Source: Undaria pinnatifida (Eukaryota > Sar > Phaeophyceae > Laminariales > Alariaceae). Taken from it: a stretch of DNA of 64,000 nucleotides. Positions within the stretch are counted from its first letter, which is position 1, and each line of letters opens with the position of its first letter. Positions 12,287-23,905 of the stretch are shown piece by piece. Below the pieces are notes generated by a model. It had not been told where the DNA came from. It saw only the letters and a list, made by a program, of their open reading frames with translations, and did not search any database. The position numbers were made by a program, and so were the translations under genes. The stretch spans positions 5,438,137-5,502,136 of the forward strand of contig JABAKD010000023.1 of the NCBI GenBank assembly GCA_012845835.1. Reading direction: 5' to 3'.

Positions 12287-14432
12287 CATCTATCTGTTTA
12301 TCAAGTAAATTCTGTAAGTCGAATAACCGGTGAGGGGATAATATATCTAGATCCGAGGCTCGCAGACCGACTGTGTCTTTGTGTGTGTACAGTGATCGTG
12401 GGAAGACTAGCTGACGGTATTCTAGACGTGAAGCACGGTGTCGCGGCCTTCGTCATTCAATTCCTCGAATGCTATTATAATAATGCTGCTACTTGTTGCT
12501 GTAGACTCGCCTGGTCGATGGAATATTACTAGTACGCGATAACACTGAACAAATGATTTGGTAGTTGAGAATTTCAGGCTCGATCGAGTTTTATTAGACG
12601 AAAACATAAACACAAAATTCCTGGTATGACCTTTTGTCTGATTGCTGGTCGCTCATTGGCCGGAGATCGTGCATAGAGTAACCGTCATCTGGGGACGATA
12701 CGGTCCATACCCAGAATCATAATCGATTCACGTATGTACACCTCCGACAACCCGGAAACAAACACGGATATATCACCAGGATTGATACCTCCCCGCACAA
12801 CAGTGGAATCCCCAATGCCACCGACCGGCCTATTCCTAATTGGCTGGGGTTCGTATATTATTGAGCCAGCTCCACCCGGAGACGATAGGATCCCATCCCC
12901 GGTTCAGGGGTCATTCCAGATATCTAAAAATTAGACAAACGGGGGAAGAAAACCGGGCTCTCTCGGGTCGATACCGCCCCCCAGGGTGTGGAAACCCCAG
13001 CTCCATTGACTAGAATCGCTGATTGGTTCGAGCTCCACAGCGCCCCCCCACCCTACGATAGAGGCTCACTACTAACCGATGGGGGGCAGTTCCGTCGCAC
13101 ACGGGGGAGGTAGGACGCCATCCCCGGTTCAGAAGTCCTCCGAAAATCTCTAAAGCCCCAGCAACGCGGGAACTACAACGATGATCTCGCGGGTCGATAT
13201 ACCTCCCCGCACGGCGTGTCAACCCCGACTCCATTGGCTTATTTCTCGTGATTGGCAGGTAAGCTTTGGCCCAATAACCTCACAAAATTTTATTTCGACC
13301 GAGTCGGGTTTTCTCGCATACTACTCGCATACGGCAAACATTTGCAATGCGAGCGCAGTTCAATGAGTTATTGGCATGATATAGGTAGCAACAAAAGCGA
13401 TTTGAGCCTTTGTCAGGTTGGCCTGCTGAGCAAGCACGTTCAAATTGAGGATGGGAAACGCTTCAGCACCAAACGCAATATAAATGGACGAATTAGAGCC
13501 ATTTGCATGCAGGATTCAGGGCCCCCCGTTTATAAGCACAATTAATTTCAAACAAAAATGGGCTTTTCAAAGAAAAACGACATAATAATATGTGGAACTA
13601 AGATTGGCACGACTCGAGCAAAATAATCAACCGTGGGAAAAAGCCTGAAAAAATTAGGCCAATACCGTGCGTATTCGACTCAAAGGCATAATGGTCGAAT
13701 AGTCATGGAATAGTTGCTGTGCTCGAATAATCACCTCTTTGTCGCTTGTGCGGCACCGAAAAAATCACTGGAAATCCCGATTTCATTCGCTTATTGGGCC
13801 AGAAACCTAAGCTCGCTAATATTTTCGCGGGTTTTCTTGCATGCTACTCGCGTAGGGCAAAACATTGCCATGCGACCGCAATTCGTACCTGACCCTCGAC
13901 CTCGAGATGAATATATGCAGTTTGTTAGTTAGTTGGTGCCCAGAGCGCCACGATAAGGCCATTCGGGACATAAGAAGAGCGGGCAAATCGCCATGTCTCG
14001 GCAGACTAACAACCATATATATTGCCCGCAACAGATAAGAGCAATGAATGAGCGCCTGCGTCGGCTAGACACAGGGTGATCTTGAACCGGAATATATTAC
14101 ACCTTTTCTTTCTTCTGTCTTTTTCTATCATCTTCTTTTTTCCAATTGACTTGCGTCTGACGTGCGTATGCGTAGTGATAGGTACCACAAGCGAGAAGTT
14201 GCAAAAATACCGCATGTCGAGGAGGAATTCCGGAGACTTTGGTTGTATCTTAATGTCTGCAGCGCCTAGATGATTTACAAAATTGGCATCATTTCCAAAC
14301 GGTCGTTGCTAATGTTTTGAATTTTACGGTGGCATACTCTCGAATGTTTGTTTGCTTTGGACGTCTGCAGGGCTTCAACGTTTGTTTGTTTTGCTTGATG
14401 TCTGCAGGGCTTGAACGAATGAAACACGTCCT
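12287..14432. other. No recognised gene; minor repeats
   Basis: No domain or exon is recognised. Besides the tandem array at 12780-13256, a diverged pair of ~110-bp segments occurs at about 13300-13370 and 13830-13900. Both contain gggttttct(c/t)gca(t)..ctactcgc and a gcaatgcga- or gccatgcga-like word. A segment at 14101-14215 recurs in the same orientation at 16915-17012. Confidence 0.4.
12780..13256 (+). repeat. Degenerate tandem repeat, 3 units of ~190-225 bp
   Basis: Units start near 12780, 12967 and 13193. Each has a gtcgata(ta)cc-like word, cccgcac or ccccag, a gtggaa(a)cccc or gtcaacccc word, ccattg and gattgg. The words ccatccccggttcag at about 12895 and 13120 confirm the register. 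Confidence 0.7.
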
Positions 14433-15332
14433 CGGGGGACGACTCAAACGCCCCTCGCCCTGACGTATCCGTTCCGCACCTGGCCGGGATCGGGTACGTG
14501 GGCTGAGCGAGACAAGCGAGAAGTGCGCACATTTTTGTTTTTTGGGCGGTATACGCCCGAGCTATTCTTGGATCTTGGCATATATATATGCAGAGCTTGA
14601 ACGAAAAAAACATATGGGAGAACATTTATTTCCAAGTTGGCATCATTTCCAATTTTTGGCTTCTTATTTCGTCCCCACAACACTTTTTTCATGGTCACAC
14701 CTCGAAGCGTTTGGCCTGTTGTCGTACGACTGCTATGCCGTTGCTTTTCGATGTCAGATTTCACGGTTAAATACCTTTGTTCGAACGTTCGTTGTCTTCG
14801 AGGGGGGCCGTTCCTTACCCAACGACACCATCACACACACCCAGTGTCTGTGCCGATTTTTCATCCGAGAGAATACAACTTAGTATTATGTGGTCACAGA
14901 CAGTGAGACAGAGTAAACCAAACAATCGCAATTAATCAAGATATGAAGCAAGTGAGATGCTAGCGTACCGGGTACGAGAACACAAAAAAACGGACCAGAC
15001 CGAAAAAAAAATAGAAAACAAACACAGCGAACGGAGTGGTCGCTTTTTCAAAATCGCAGTAGACTGTACGAGAATCAATGTTTTGTCAGTCTTTTTCATC
15101 GCTGCTCTAAAGAGTCGTTCCGTACATATTGGTCCACGACCCACCATCTATCTTTCAGGACTGAATAAAATTATCCCACATGAGTTCCATGTATTCTTAT
15201 CCCCACAAACGAAACGTGGATGCACTTCTAAAATAAAGGTAGATGTAATTATCAAGGTATTGGTGTTTCGAACGCTTCGTTGTGTGGTTGCAAGAATTGC
15301 GCTGGCTACTGAATTTTGTTGTTGCTGGTCAA
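14433..15332 (+). repeat. E inverted repeat, left arm
   Basis: This ~0.9-kb segment recurs in reverse complement at 17205-18093. Shared landmarks are gggcgaggggcgtttgag, ctttttcatggtcacacctcgaa, cagtgagacagagtaaacc, gctagcgtaccgggtacgag and aaacgaaacgtggatgca. The gtaccgggtacgag landmark resembles the inner end of the X repeat (gtaccgggcacgaca), so E and X are probably related. Confidence 0.8.
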
Positions 15333-16260
15333 TCCGTTCAGCGCCTCGACGAGACAAGCAAGAAGCGCGCAAAAAAGTGTATTTAGAACGGTACTATCCA
15401 GTTATTCTTCGAATCTTGATTTGCGGAGAGAGAGGTTGATAAAGTAAACTTGGCAAGACATCACTTCCAAATTGGCGAAATATTTTGTCCCAAAACAAAT
15501 AATATTTACTGTAAAAAAAATTCCCATGGCACTGCGGTAGGTGCCATGGTAGTGCATTTATTTATTGAATTTCGGTAGGTACACGTACATACATACATGG
15601 ATATAGACGTGGCAAGCGGACGCATGACTAAAACGAGGAGGAGATAGTCGTGGTTACGATTACTGCCCCAGAAAAAGCTACACAGCAGCATTGTGAGTGG
15701 CGGCGTGCCCGGGAACTCGAGGGTGGTATTGTACAAGTTTGGGCTAATCGACATGGTTTGTACTCTCGTGCAAGTAATATAGGTACGTACGAGTAAGACC
15801 ACACGCAGCGATGCTCTATCACACACAACATGCTTTTTGTCTGTGACGTATTTTACGGCATTGGGCAAGGTGCACCAAAAGACAGGGAATACATTTTCGA
15901 CACAAAAAATAAGGGGAAAAATAATCGTTCTTCCTGCTGTTAAGCTGCGCCACGCGAAGGTCGTAGTAAATAGACAGTGTCCACGGAAGAAACCAGTGAG
16001 TGGCATGCATTCGTCCCGGAGGTGCATCGTTTTTTTGGTGTTTTTTTTCCCCGAGAAGACCCTTCCAAAAAAGAGAAATGTAGGCGGTGCGCTTTGTTGT
16101 TGCTGTGGTCCCTGACTCCGTTGCTGTAATCGTTTGCCGGTCAAGTGCAAGCGGTCGTGTTGGTACGTAACTGACAAATACGTTCGCGTTGTTTCGTACT
16201 TGTCGTGGTCCTTGCTGCTGATTGCTAATTATCTCTTCTAGTGAGTTTTTGTTTTTTTGG

Positions 16261-16553
16261 CACACTTCTACTTTCCAGCTTCTGGAAATGCAAGCCGTGA
16301 TCACAGGTGTCGCCCTCCCCCCGCCCCGGTTATTGCCTTCATTGTTTTTTGCGCATGCGGTTCAGAACCCATTGATCGTCGATTTTTCATCGAATGTTGC
16401 TAACTCACGCTCTCGCGCTTTCCGCAAGTCAATTAGTGCACAAGAAAAGGTCCCACGAAAATGCATACGAGTACGAACTCGGGGGGATTCTAACTCACGA
16501 AATTGACCTATACCAGGCTCGAGGATAATAACCTGATACGCCACCGGGGCAGT
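16261..16553 (-). mobile_element. SINE copy 3
   Basis: The full body is present in reverse: the 3' words ttccagcttctgga and gtgatcacaggtgtcg lie at the left, the middle is tcgatttttcatcgaatgttg, and the head lies at the right (cctgatacgccaccgggg). The B-box region is mutated (gattctaactcacg). It lies in the spacer between the two E arms. Confidence 0.85.
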
Positions 16554-16566
16554 GAGTGATATAGAG

Positions 16567-16603
16567 CCGGTCGCCCCGGTGGTCTAGTGGGGTTACACTA
16601 TTA
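16567..16603 (+). mobile_element. Isolated SINE/tRNA-like head
   Basis: The word gtcgccccggtggtctagtgg begins like the SINE head but carries tggtctagtgg. That is closer to the canonical tRNA A box (TRGYNNARNGG) than any full SINE copy here. Nothing tRNA-like follows, and no acceptor stem or B box can be built. It may be the stub of a second SINE subfamily. Confidence 0.5.
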
Positions 16604-17204
16604 ATACTAGCGTTCGTTGGCCCTTGACTTAAACAACCACCGCATTGTGAGCTTTGTTGACTTTATATATTTGCAGAAATAAACGAGAAAAAAAGGATAA
16701 ACTGACTGCTGAAATCGCCTAGCAGCGTGGGTAGGTGCAATTCGACGCGAATCGTCGAGGGAAGAAAATGCTGAATTCTTCTCGCGCGATAAAAATTTTG
16801 GCATGTACCGTAGTGGGGACGGGGGAGGGGAGTCCGCTATATGACCCCGGATCTGAGTTATGCTTCTGGGAGGGCGAGAGTAGTGCGAGCATCACAATAA
16901 ATGGGAGTATAGTACCCCTTTTCTTTTTTCTCAGACTTTCTATTATTTTATTTTTTCAATTGACTAGCGTCTGCCGTGCGTATGCGGAGTGATAGGCACC
17001 ACGAGGTATTTGTGCAGAAGATCCTTATTTTGAATGATACTGCTATATCATCGATTGCTGTGGCGAACAGGAGATATTGTCAAGAAGAGTATTACTCTGT
17101 ATCATCGGTTAATCCCTGGCGAACACGAGATGACATTTTCAAGATCCCTATATTTTACTATACTGCCATCAGTGAATTGCTGGCGCACACGATGTATTGA
17201 CCAA
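16604..17204. other. No recognised gene
   Basis: This is part of the spacer of the E inverted repeat. Positions 16915-17012 repeat 14101-14215 in direct orientation (tttcaattgact.gcgtctg.cgtgcgtatgcg). Nothing else is recognised. Confidence 0.45.
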
Positions 17205-18093
17205 AAACAACAACATTCAATAGCCAGCGCAATTCTTGCCACCACACGACAAAGCGTTCGAAACACAACTACCTTGATAGACACACCTACCTTTAGAAAT
17301 GCATCCACGTTTCGTTTGTGGGGACACATATACATGGAAGTAGTGCGGTATATTTATTTTATTATGCGGTCCTGAAAGATGGGTGGTGGGTCGTGGACCA
17401 ATTTATACGGAACGACTCTTTGGAGCGGCGATGAAAATGATAGACAAAACGTTGTTTCGCGTAATAATGCGATTTTTAAGGCCGACTCCGTTCGTTGTGT
17501 TTGTTTTCTCTTTTTTTTCATGGTCTGGTCCGTTTTGTTGTGTTCTCGTACCCGGTACGCTAGCGTTTCACTTGCTTTATACCTTGACTAATTGCGATTG
17601 TTTGGTTTACTCTGTCTCCCAGTCTGTGACCACATAATAACAAGTTGTATCTCTCTAGGATGAAGAATCGGCACGGACACTGGGTGTAATGATTTGAGGT
17701 TGTTGGGTAGGGAACGGCTCCCCTCGAAGACAACGAACGCTCGAACAAAGGTATTAACTTTGAAATCCGAGCATCGAATACAACGAGACATCAGTCAGTC
17801 GTACGATGTGCACAATAGGCCAAACTTTTCGAGGTGTGGCCATGAAAAAAGTGTGGTGGGGACGAAATAAGAAGCCAATTTGGAAATGATGCCAACTTGG
17901 AAATAAACGTTTTCCTATATGTATATGTTTTTGTCGTTCAAGCTCTGCAGATACCAAATCCAAGAACAGCTCAGCTATACGCCAAAATACAAAAAGTTGC
18001 GCCCTTCTCGCCTGTCTCGCTCAGCCCATGTACTCGATCCCGGCCAGATGCGGAACGGATACGGCAGGGCGAGGGGCGTTTGAGCCACCCCCC
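17205..18093 (-). repeat. E inverted repeat, right arm
   Basis: Reverse-complement partner of 14433-15332, with several small indels, so it is not a recent copy. Spacer length is about 1.87 kb. Confidence 0.8.
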
Positions 18094-18812
18094 AAAGACG
18101 GCGCTCGGACGAAGCTATTTGACCAAGAAATCCAGTTCCGATAATCGCACACTGAGGCCGAGACGGAAAAAAACTCTGAACCGAATACCCCCTAAAAAGA
18201 ATGATTATATATACATATTTATGCCAAACCCCTGCGATCGTCAATATGTACTCTTGACCTGCAAATTAAATGATGTCGACCCTGCAGCGCGCAGAAGGGT
18301 ACCCTTGCAACACGACTGTAAACTGGATCCCGACCACCACGAATAACCTCCGGCGTGTGCTACGGTTGGGGTGGCACGTTGGGGCTAAGTAAAGTATTTC
18401 CCACATGAGCTTACCCCTCAACCAAGCATCGTGGGTGATTCACTTATGTTTTGCATTCTGGACGCGTACTTCGATCTTTTGACCAAAATACTTTTTGGAT
18501 GACAGCGCTCCTTAACGCAAGATCGTCGAAAATGATTAATCTTGATTTGCGCCAAAGAGGTTTTTTGGATACCTAGGCCACAGGTTTTCTCATCGGGTTG
18601 CACACTTTCAGGTGGCAACTCGAAAAAGGTTTTTGGGTGAGGCATGATAGGGTCAGCTCCTCATCAAGCCAAGAACCTCGCAGGGAAAACATGGCACACC
18701 TTTTTTTGGCGTAGCATGCGTCTCTGATATGTTTTGTTTACCTAAGCCATTGAGTTTGCACATCGCGGTGCACTTTCGGTTACGCCAAAAATAGTTTTTG
18801 TGCGAGGTATAG
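18094..18812. other. No recognised gene
   Basis: I see nothing recognisable. The words agcgctccttaacgcaagatcgtcg and ttaacgcaagatcg near 18506 recall the R end of the C element but are too diverged to call a copy. Confidence 0.4.
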
Positions 18813-19077
18813 GACGCGTGCTACGATAGAGGTGCACCACTTTTTTTTTTTAAACTACCCCTCAATTTGGGGGCCCGCTTAAGACCTCTCCCAAACAATT
18901 GATCAATTTTGACCAGAACTAAAATTGCTACCGGATGAAAAATCCCATGGCCTAGGTACACAACGAGAATCATGAAAAACAAAATGTCCTATTTCTGACG
19001 TTTTTTTTGGGTCAAGGAGCCCCGGCGTTCAGAAGAAGTTTCAGAAGAAGAGTGCTACTTCTATCGTAGCACGCGTC
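18813..19077 (+). mobile_element. C element copy 1 (TIR, 4-bp TSD)
   Basis: A ~265-bp non-autonomous DNA element. Its left end is GACGCGTGCTACGATAGAGG, and the right end is the complement of this with a few changes. It lies exactly between two atag tetranucleotides (18809-18812 and 19078-19081). In this orientation the L end (cctcaatttggg...cttaagacctctccc) comes first and the R end (gggtcaaggagcccc) last. It has no coding capacity. Confidence 0.9.
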
Positions 19078-19326
19078 ATAGACTTGTTCGGGGGAGGAAC
19101 CACACCATAGTCACGGTAGGGAGGTCTCAATAAGAAGAGGTCCTTTTTATAGCAGTGGCTCTGGGTCGCTCGAGCAGCGAGTGACTACCCCGCACCTTTT
19201 GCGGTCTCAATCAAGCTATCGTGGTGTTCGAATTTTGTGATACGGTTCCGCAGCGCAATGGTTACCTATTCCGCGCCCCAAGAAAATCGCCTAATCATAT
19301 ATTAATAGTAGTTTCGTCCGTGAGGT

Positions 19327-19600
19327 GACGCGTGCTACGATAGAGAATAACACTTTTCTTTCGTCTGAAATGTTTTTTGAACGACGGGGCTCCTTAACCC
19401 AAAATCGTCGGAAATAGGAAATTTTTGTTTTTCGCGTGGTTTTCGTTGTGTACCTACGAGGCCATTGGATTTTTTTTCATCCGGTAGCAAAAATATTTGT
19501 TCCGGTCCAAATTGGTTGTTTCCAGGGAGGGGTCTTAAGCGGTCCCCTAAGTTGAAGAACGTCAGAAAACATGTGGTGCACCTATATCGTAGCACGCTGT
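19327..19600 (-). mobile_element. C element copy 2
   Basis: This copy is R-end first. The left TIR is gacgcgtgctacgatagag and the right TIR ends atcgtagcacgctgt. It is flanked exactly by aggt (19323-19326) and aggt (19601-19604). Confidence 0.9.
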
Positions 19601-20064
19601 AGGTTTATGCCCTGTGCACAAGTTTTATTTACTGTATGGTATTTTGGTGTACGTGATGGTAGCATCTCTGGAGATGCGGGGGAACCTATGGCTTCCCGAG
19701 CCTATGTAATGAAATAAATAGGTGGTCCCTAATCCCGTGATTAGGTTTACCACGTGTGTGAGAAGGAGTGGGAAAAGCCCCTGACTGAATGGCACTTACT
19801 TCCTTCTAGACAGTACTTTACTACATATAGTTTCTACTTCTTCTCTCTTCCGTGATGGCTCTCCGGATTTCGTGACTTCTGTCTCCGCGAGTGAGCCAGC
19901 CATGCGTTCAACACCCGTGTACGTGTCGGGTGCAGAGACTATAATAGTCACTCGCGCGAGTATGGTATGGTATGGTAGCTCAAATCCAGTAGCAGCAGTA
20001 GTAGTAGTGAAAAAGGGGACATTAACGCGTATTAACACGAATCAACATGTATGTACTGTAGTAA

Positions 20065-20322
20065 AGTCGTTCTACGGTAGCCCCCCCAACTTATCTCCAA
20101 CAAAACCGCCGGTTTCAAAACCAGCTCCCGGTCGTATCCTCTGAACTGCGGTGTGCCCTCGACACCCCGACGCCATCAATCGATAGACTTCTGCACACGG
20201 GAAAATCCATGGATATATATATATTTACTACTATTAATAGTATCCTTCCTTGTGTCGAGCAGCCATGAAAGGCTCGTTAAAGAAAGTCGTTGGTTTTTGG
20301 GGACAAGATCGTAGAATCACTC
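20065..20322 (+). mobile_element. D element copy 1
   Basis: A ~258-bp element with imperfect TIRs: agtcgttctacggtagcccc at the left and cgtagaatcactcg at the right. Internal landmarks are aaccagctcccgg, gtgtcgagca.ccatgaaa and ggctcgttaaagaaa. Further copies lie at 42.2, 46.2 and 47.2 kb, with fragments at 49.5-50.3 and 51.9 kb. It has no ORF. Confidence 0.75.
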
Positions 20323-20328
20323 GATAAC

Positions 20329-20400
20329 ATGTATTAACATGTATTAACATGTATCAACATGTGTTAACACGTATTAACATGTGTTAACACGTACTAATAT
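20329..20400 (+). repeat. Short tandem repeat around acatgtatta
   Basis: About seven near-identical units of roughly 10-11 bp read a(a)catgtattaacatg with t/c and a/g variants. The array directly follows D copy 1. A related word, taacatgtcttaacatg, occurs near 36625-36650 and 51885. Confidence 0.85.
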
Positions 20401-20413
20401 ATCCCCTAGCCAT

Positions 20414-20668
20414 GATGCGTGCCATGATCTAGAGGCAGCACTTTTTTGGATATTTTGTTTTCCGAATGAACGGGCTCCTTTATTACCCAAAAACGTCGGA
20501 AAATACGACATTTTTTTAGCATGGTTCTCGTTGTGTACCGAGACCAAGGGGCTTTTCACCAGGGAACCGTTTTTTTCTCTCAAAAATGTTTTTTTGGGGG
20601 AGATCTTAAGGTTCCAAATTAAGGAATTTCAGAAAACAAAAAACGGTGCATCTCTATCGTAGCACGCA
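20414..20668 (-). mobile_element. C element copy 3 (degraded left end)
   Basis: R-end first. The left TIR is worn (gatgcgtgccatgatctagagg), while the right TIR is clear (tctctatcgtagcacgc). Internal cgggctcct...accc and gagatcttaag are conserved. I see no target duplication. Confidence 0.8.
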
Positions 20669-20708
20669 CAATAATACCGTAGCCTGGGCCGCCTCAAAAC
20701 AATAATCG

Positions 20709-20955
20709 GACGCGTGCTACGAGAGAGGTAGCAAAATTTGGCAAAAACGTTTCCCGGACGATGGGGCTCCTTGACCCAAATCCATTCGGAATTCCGTTCG
20801 TTTTTTGGCAATATTAATGCTTTTTATATCTAGCCACCATGAGCAGTAGTTTGTTCATCGCACCTCCAGGTTGCTCAAAATTCAGTTTTTGTCGGGTCAG
20901 GCACAGAGAGCTCTTCAAGTAAGTGAGAAAGGCTTCAGAAAATATACGGTGGAGA
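20709..20955 (-). mobile_element. C element copy 4 (3' end lost)
   Basis: The left TIR gacgcgtgctacgagagagg and the ggggctccttgaccca block are intact. The second half decays and I cannot find a right TIR, so the end coordinate is approximate. Confidence 0.65.
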
Positions 20956-22227
20956 CTTCAACCGCAGCTTGTATCCTCCCTCGTCACACTACCTTTGGTA
21001 TGTTTGTGCTACCGTGACGGTCTACGTCGCCACAGCCACCGCCGTATTCGTCGCGGCTGTGCACGCCTGTCTCTGATTCTCGGGTCTCAAACGTATGTTT
21101 TGAAGGTTTGAACGAGCCTTGGCTGGCGTGTTTCACCATGGATGGAACACACGTCTCAGATGTTGCACTCGCGCCCGCCCGCGCTGGCTCCCCGTGACGG
21201 CTTCGAAGGCGGGCTCGACCACCCCCAGGGAGGGGTCGGCGATCCGAGAACACGCAACACCAAAAACTCGCAGGAACAGATCATCTTCCGTAGCGAGTGC
21301 GAGTTAACCCGCTCTCAATATAACTAATGTCGCAGGATCTTTAGGGTGTTTCCGTCATAGATTCCAACGTTGAGGCTCCACAGGTGATGTGGCCCTGAAC
21401 AGGCGGATGACCTACGCTGGCCGATTGAGTCGGGAGGTCATCTCGCGGGTTTATAGCGGTGCAGCGGACGTTTCTGAGCTCTTAACGCGCCATGGGCTCA
21501 GCGTCTCACCCCAAACATGCCTTGGAAGGCATTATCTCGCGCAATCCGACCAAAGACAAACACTTCTATGTTCTAGTCTTACAACGAAACCACCCGTAAA
21601 ATTATCAGACTTAGAACTAACTGTTAGATCCTGACTTGATGAGCTCAAACGGCCATAGGTAGGGGTAGCACGTCTGATCCAAACCTTGCCACCCCTACCC
21701 ATGGATTACTGCGGGTCGGGGATAATCTTTGGCGAAAGAGCACACCAAAAGCGGCCAGAGATGAGAGAGACCCTCAAACCCACGTAGCGACAGCCGAGCC
21801 TGAGGACACTCACTGGTGTATATATATGCATTTGCATCGTAGCGCACGCACAGTAGCAGAACCATAGTGCGACATGTGGCGGGGCAGTATGTAGCAGCAG
21901 CAAGTGTCTTGTTGCCAGATTGATTCGTACTGCGCAGTATTACGAAGATACTGCACACTCGTAGCCCCGCACCCGATCCTTCAAAATCTGCTGTTTACGA
22001 GTCGCCTGCTCCTCATATGTCGTTTCGTGATCGACACTCCCTTGACATCAACACCACTAACTAGCTTGGAGTTACAAGCGTGGTTGTTAAACTGTTTTAG
22101 CATCTGATTCTAAAGCCCAAGCTCACAACAAGAGTTTAGCCAACAACTATCAGTTCGAAGGGGCAGCTCTGAAAAGTGAAGGCGAGAGCGCGGGTCGGTG
22201 AAAATTCAACGGATACCCGTTGTAGTG
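20956..22227. other. No recognised gene
   Basis: Short frames occur on both strands at 20.98-21.33 kb, with GC-rich sequence, but no motif or splice pair that I trust. Confidence 0.4.
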
Positions 22228-22494
22228 GACGCGTGCTACGATAGATGTAGCACTTTTTGGCATTTTTTTCTTTCTGAATGAGGGGACTCCTCAACCCCAA
22301 ATGTTCGGAAAAAAAAAAAATCGAATAGATAGGCCAGTTTTTTTTTTTGCATGGTTCTCGTTTTGTACCTAGTCCGCACTAGATTTTTCATCTGGTGGGC
22401 AGTTATTAATAGTTGCATTTTTTCTCCAAATAAGTTTTTTGCCTCAAGAGAGGTCTTATGAAAAAAGTGGTGCAACTCTGTCGTAGCACGCGTC
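22228..22494 (-). mobile_element. C element copy 5
   Basis: The left TIR is gacgcgtgctacgatagatg and the right TIR is tctgtcgtagcacgcgtc. It is flanked exactly by agtg (22224-22227 and 22495-22498). Confidence 0.9.
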
Positions 22495-22628
22495 AGTGGT
22501 GATGCCATACACCCTCGCACCCCTGAAATGTCGGGACGGAACACGCCCGGTTTTACCCGACCAGGAAGAAATCGCGTGCACCGAGCTCCAATCGTTGAGA
22601 AAGAGGTACTCGGTGAGCTGCGTGAAGG

Positions 22629-22943
22629 ATGAGCTGGATCTGGAGAGGGGGAATTGTCATCTCGATTGGTGACGAGAATAGAAAGAGGATGTACCTTGAT
22701 ACGTCGGCGAAAGTATTATATCGGGATCATAGTCATGGGCGGGTATTCCAGTTTTCGCATACATACAACGGGCATCCTATAAGCCTGACATTGGTCCAAG
22801 TCGACGCCACGATCACCGACGGTTGGCAATACAAAGAAAATCATTACTTTGCATTGACTGCGTGGTTCCCATGCTGGCTTCTCGCGCCATTCATTGTCGT
22901 CATTCGTTGGCCTCCGGGTATTGTAGAAGAAAGGAGACGATGA
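22629..22943 (+). CDS. Possible small membrane protein (unrecognised)
   Basis: A 104-codon frame runs from ATG 22629 to a TGA at 22941-22943. Residues 1-70 are mixed charged and aromatic, with beta-prone stretches (KVLYRDHS, RVFQFSHTY, ISLTLVQVDA). Residues ~73-95 form a hydrophobic segment (FALTAWFPCWLLAPFIVVI) long enough for one membrane span, followed by an Arg-rich end. I do not recognise a family. It lies between C copies 5 and 6, with no splice signal needed. It could also be a chance frame; no homology or expression evidence is available from sequence alone. Confidence 0.35.
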   Translation: MSWIWRGGIVISIGDENRKRMYLDTSAKVLYRDHSHGRVFQFSHTYNGHPISLTLVQVDATITDGWQYKENHYFALTAWFPCWLLAPFIVVIRWPPGIVEERRR

Positions 22944-23641
22944 CTAACTAAACGGGAAAGTAAGTATCTCTCCCGGATAATTCTCGCGCAATTCTTGAAC
23001 AAAGTTTTATTCTAAGTCGGAGGACGATTTTTTCAAACAGAGAACATAAATGACTTGGGAAACAGTAAGCACGCGCGTATGATACTCGTGCCATGTTACT
23101 CAATACCCCTCGTAAGAATCTATTTGTTTCGTCCACCGCAAGTCCGTGTAGCAACGCGTCTTGCAGACGGGCTTTGCTCACCAGCAACAGCGCTGGCACA
23201 AGACGATCCACGCGGTGAAAGCACCATCTATCTGCACCCCAGTTTGAGGTGTCGACAAATCCTTCGGACGGAAACAACGGGGTAGGGACCGCGGAGGGCC
23301 TCGAACCAAAACCATTAGGCGGACAAAGGGCGATGCCGATATACAGCAACAACGGCACATGCGACTGAGAGGCATGCATGTTGTCCAACAGAAACTGAAC
23401 GGGGGGGACCTACTCACGAGGAGGATCCGGAAAGGAAAAACCGCAATAGACGACGGACAAGAAGGACAGGCTCGGACAGTACACGTACGGGTAACCACCG
23501 CGAAGCGTTCACTCGAATCAGGGGTAGCGTTGAACAGGCCACGACATCCTGCGAACCCTGAACTACAACTGGCTGTTGCAACCGCCTCGTGGGTGTAAAC
23601 CGCGCCTATTACAAGTTTTTGGGGGCTGATTACAGACATAC

Positions 23642-23905
23642 GACGCGTGCTACGATAGAGGTATACCATTTTTTGGCGAAAAATGGTTTCTGAATGACGG
23701 TGCTCCTTAGCCCAAAATAATCAGAAATGAGCTATTTTTTTGCATGGTTCTCGTTGTGTACCTTGGCCATGTGCTTTTTTTATCCGGAAGCAGTCTTATT
23801 TTCTCCAAAAAACAGTTTTTTGGGGAGATAGAGGTCTTAAGCTTCCAAACTGAGGAACACCTCAGAGAAAAAAAAGTGGTGCACACCTCTATCGTAGCAC
23901 GCCTC
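23642..23905 (-). mobile_element. C element copy 6
   Basis: The left TIR is gacgcgtgctacgatagagg and the right TIR is cctctatcgtagcacgcctc. Flanks are atac (left) and atag (right), one base from a perfect duplication. The L-end block agaggtcttaagcttcc is preserved. Confidence 0.88.

Noticed and set aside
16567..16603. tRNA gene start
   Set aside because: The A-box-like word is good, but no anticodon arm, B box or matching acceptor stem follows within 100 bp. It is listed as a SINE-like head instead.
20329..20400. Telomere-like repeat
   Set aside because: The 10-11 bp acatgtatta units do not resemble a known telomere repeat, the array is only ~70 bp, and it sits beside a D element in the middle of the window.
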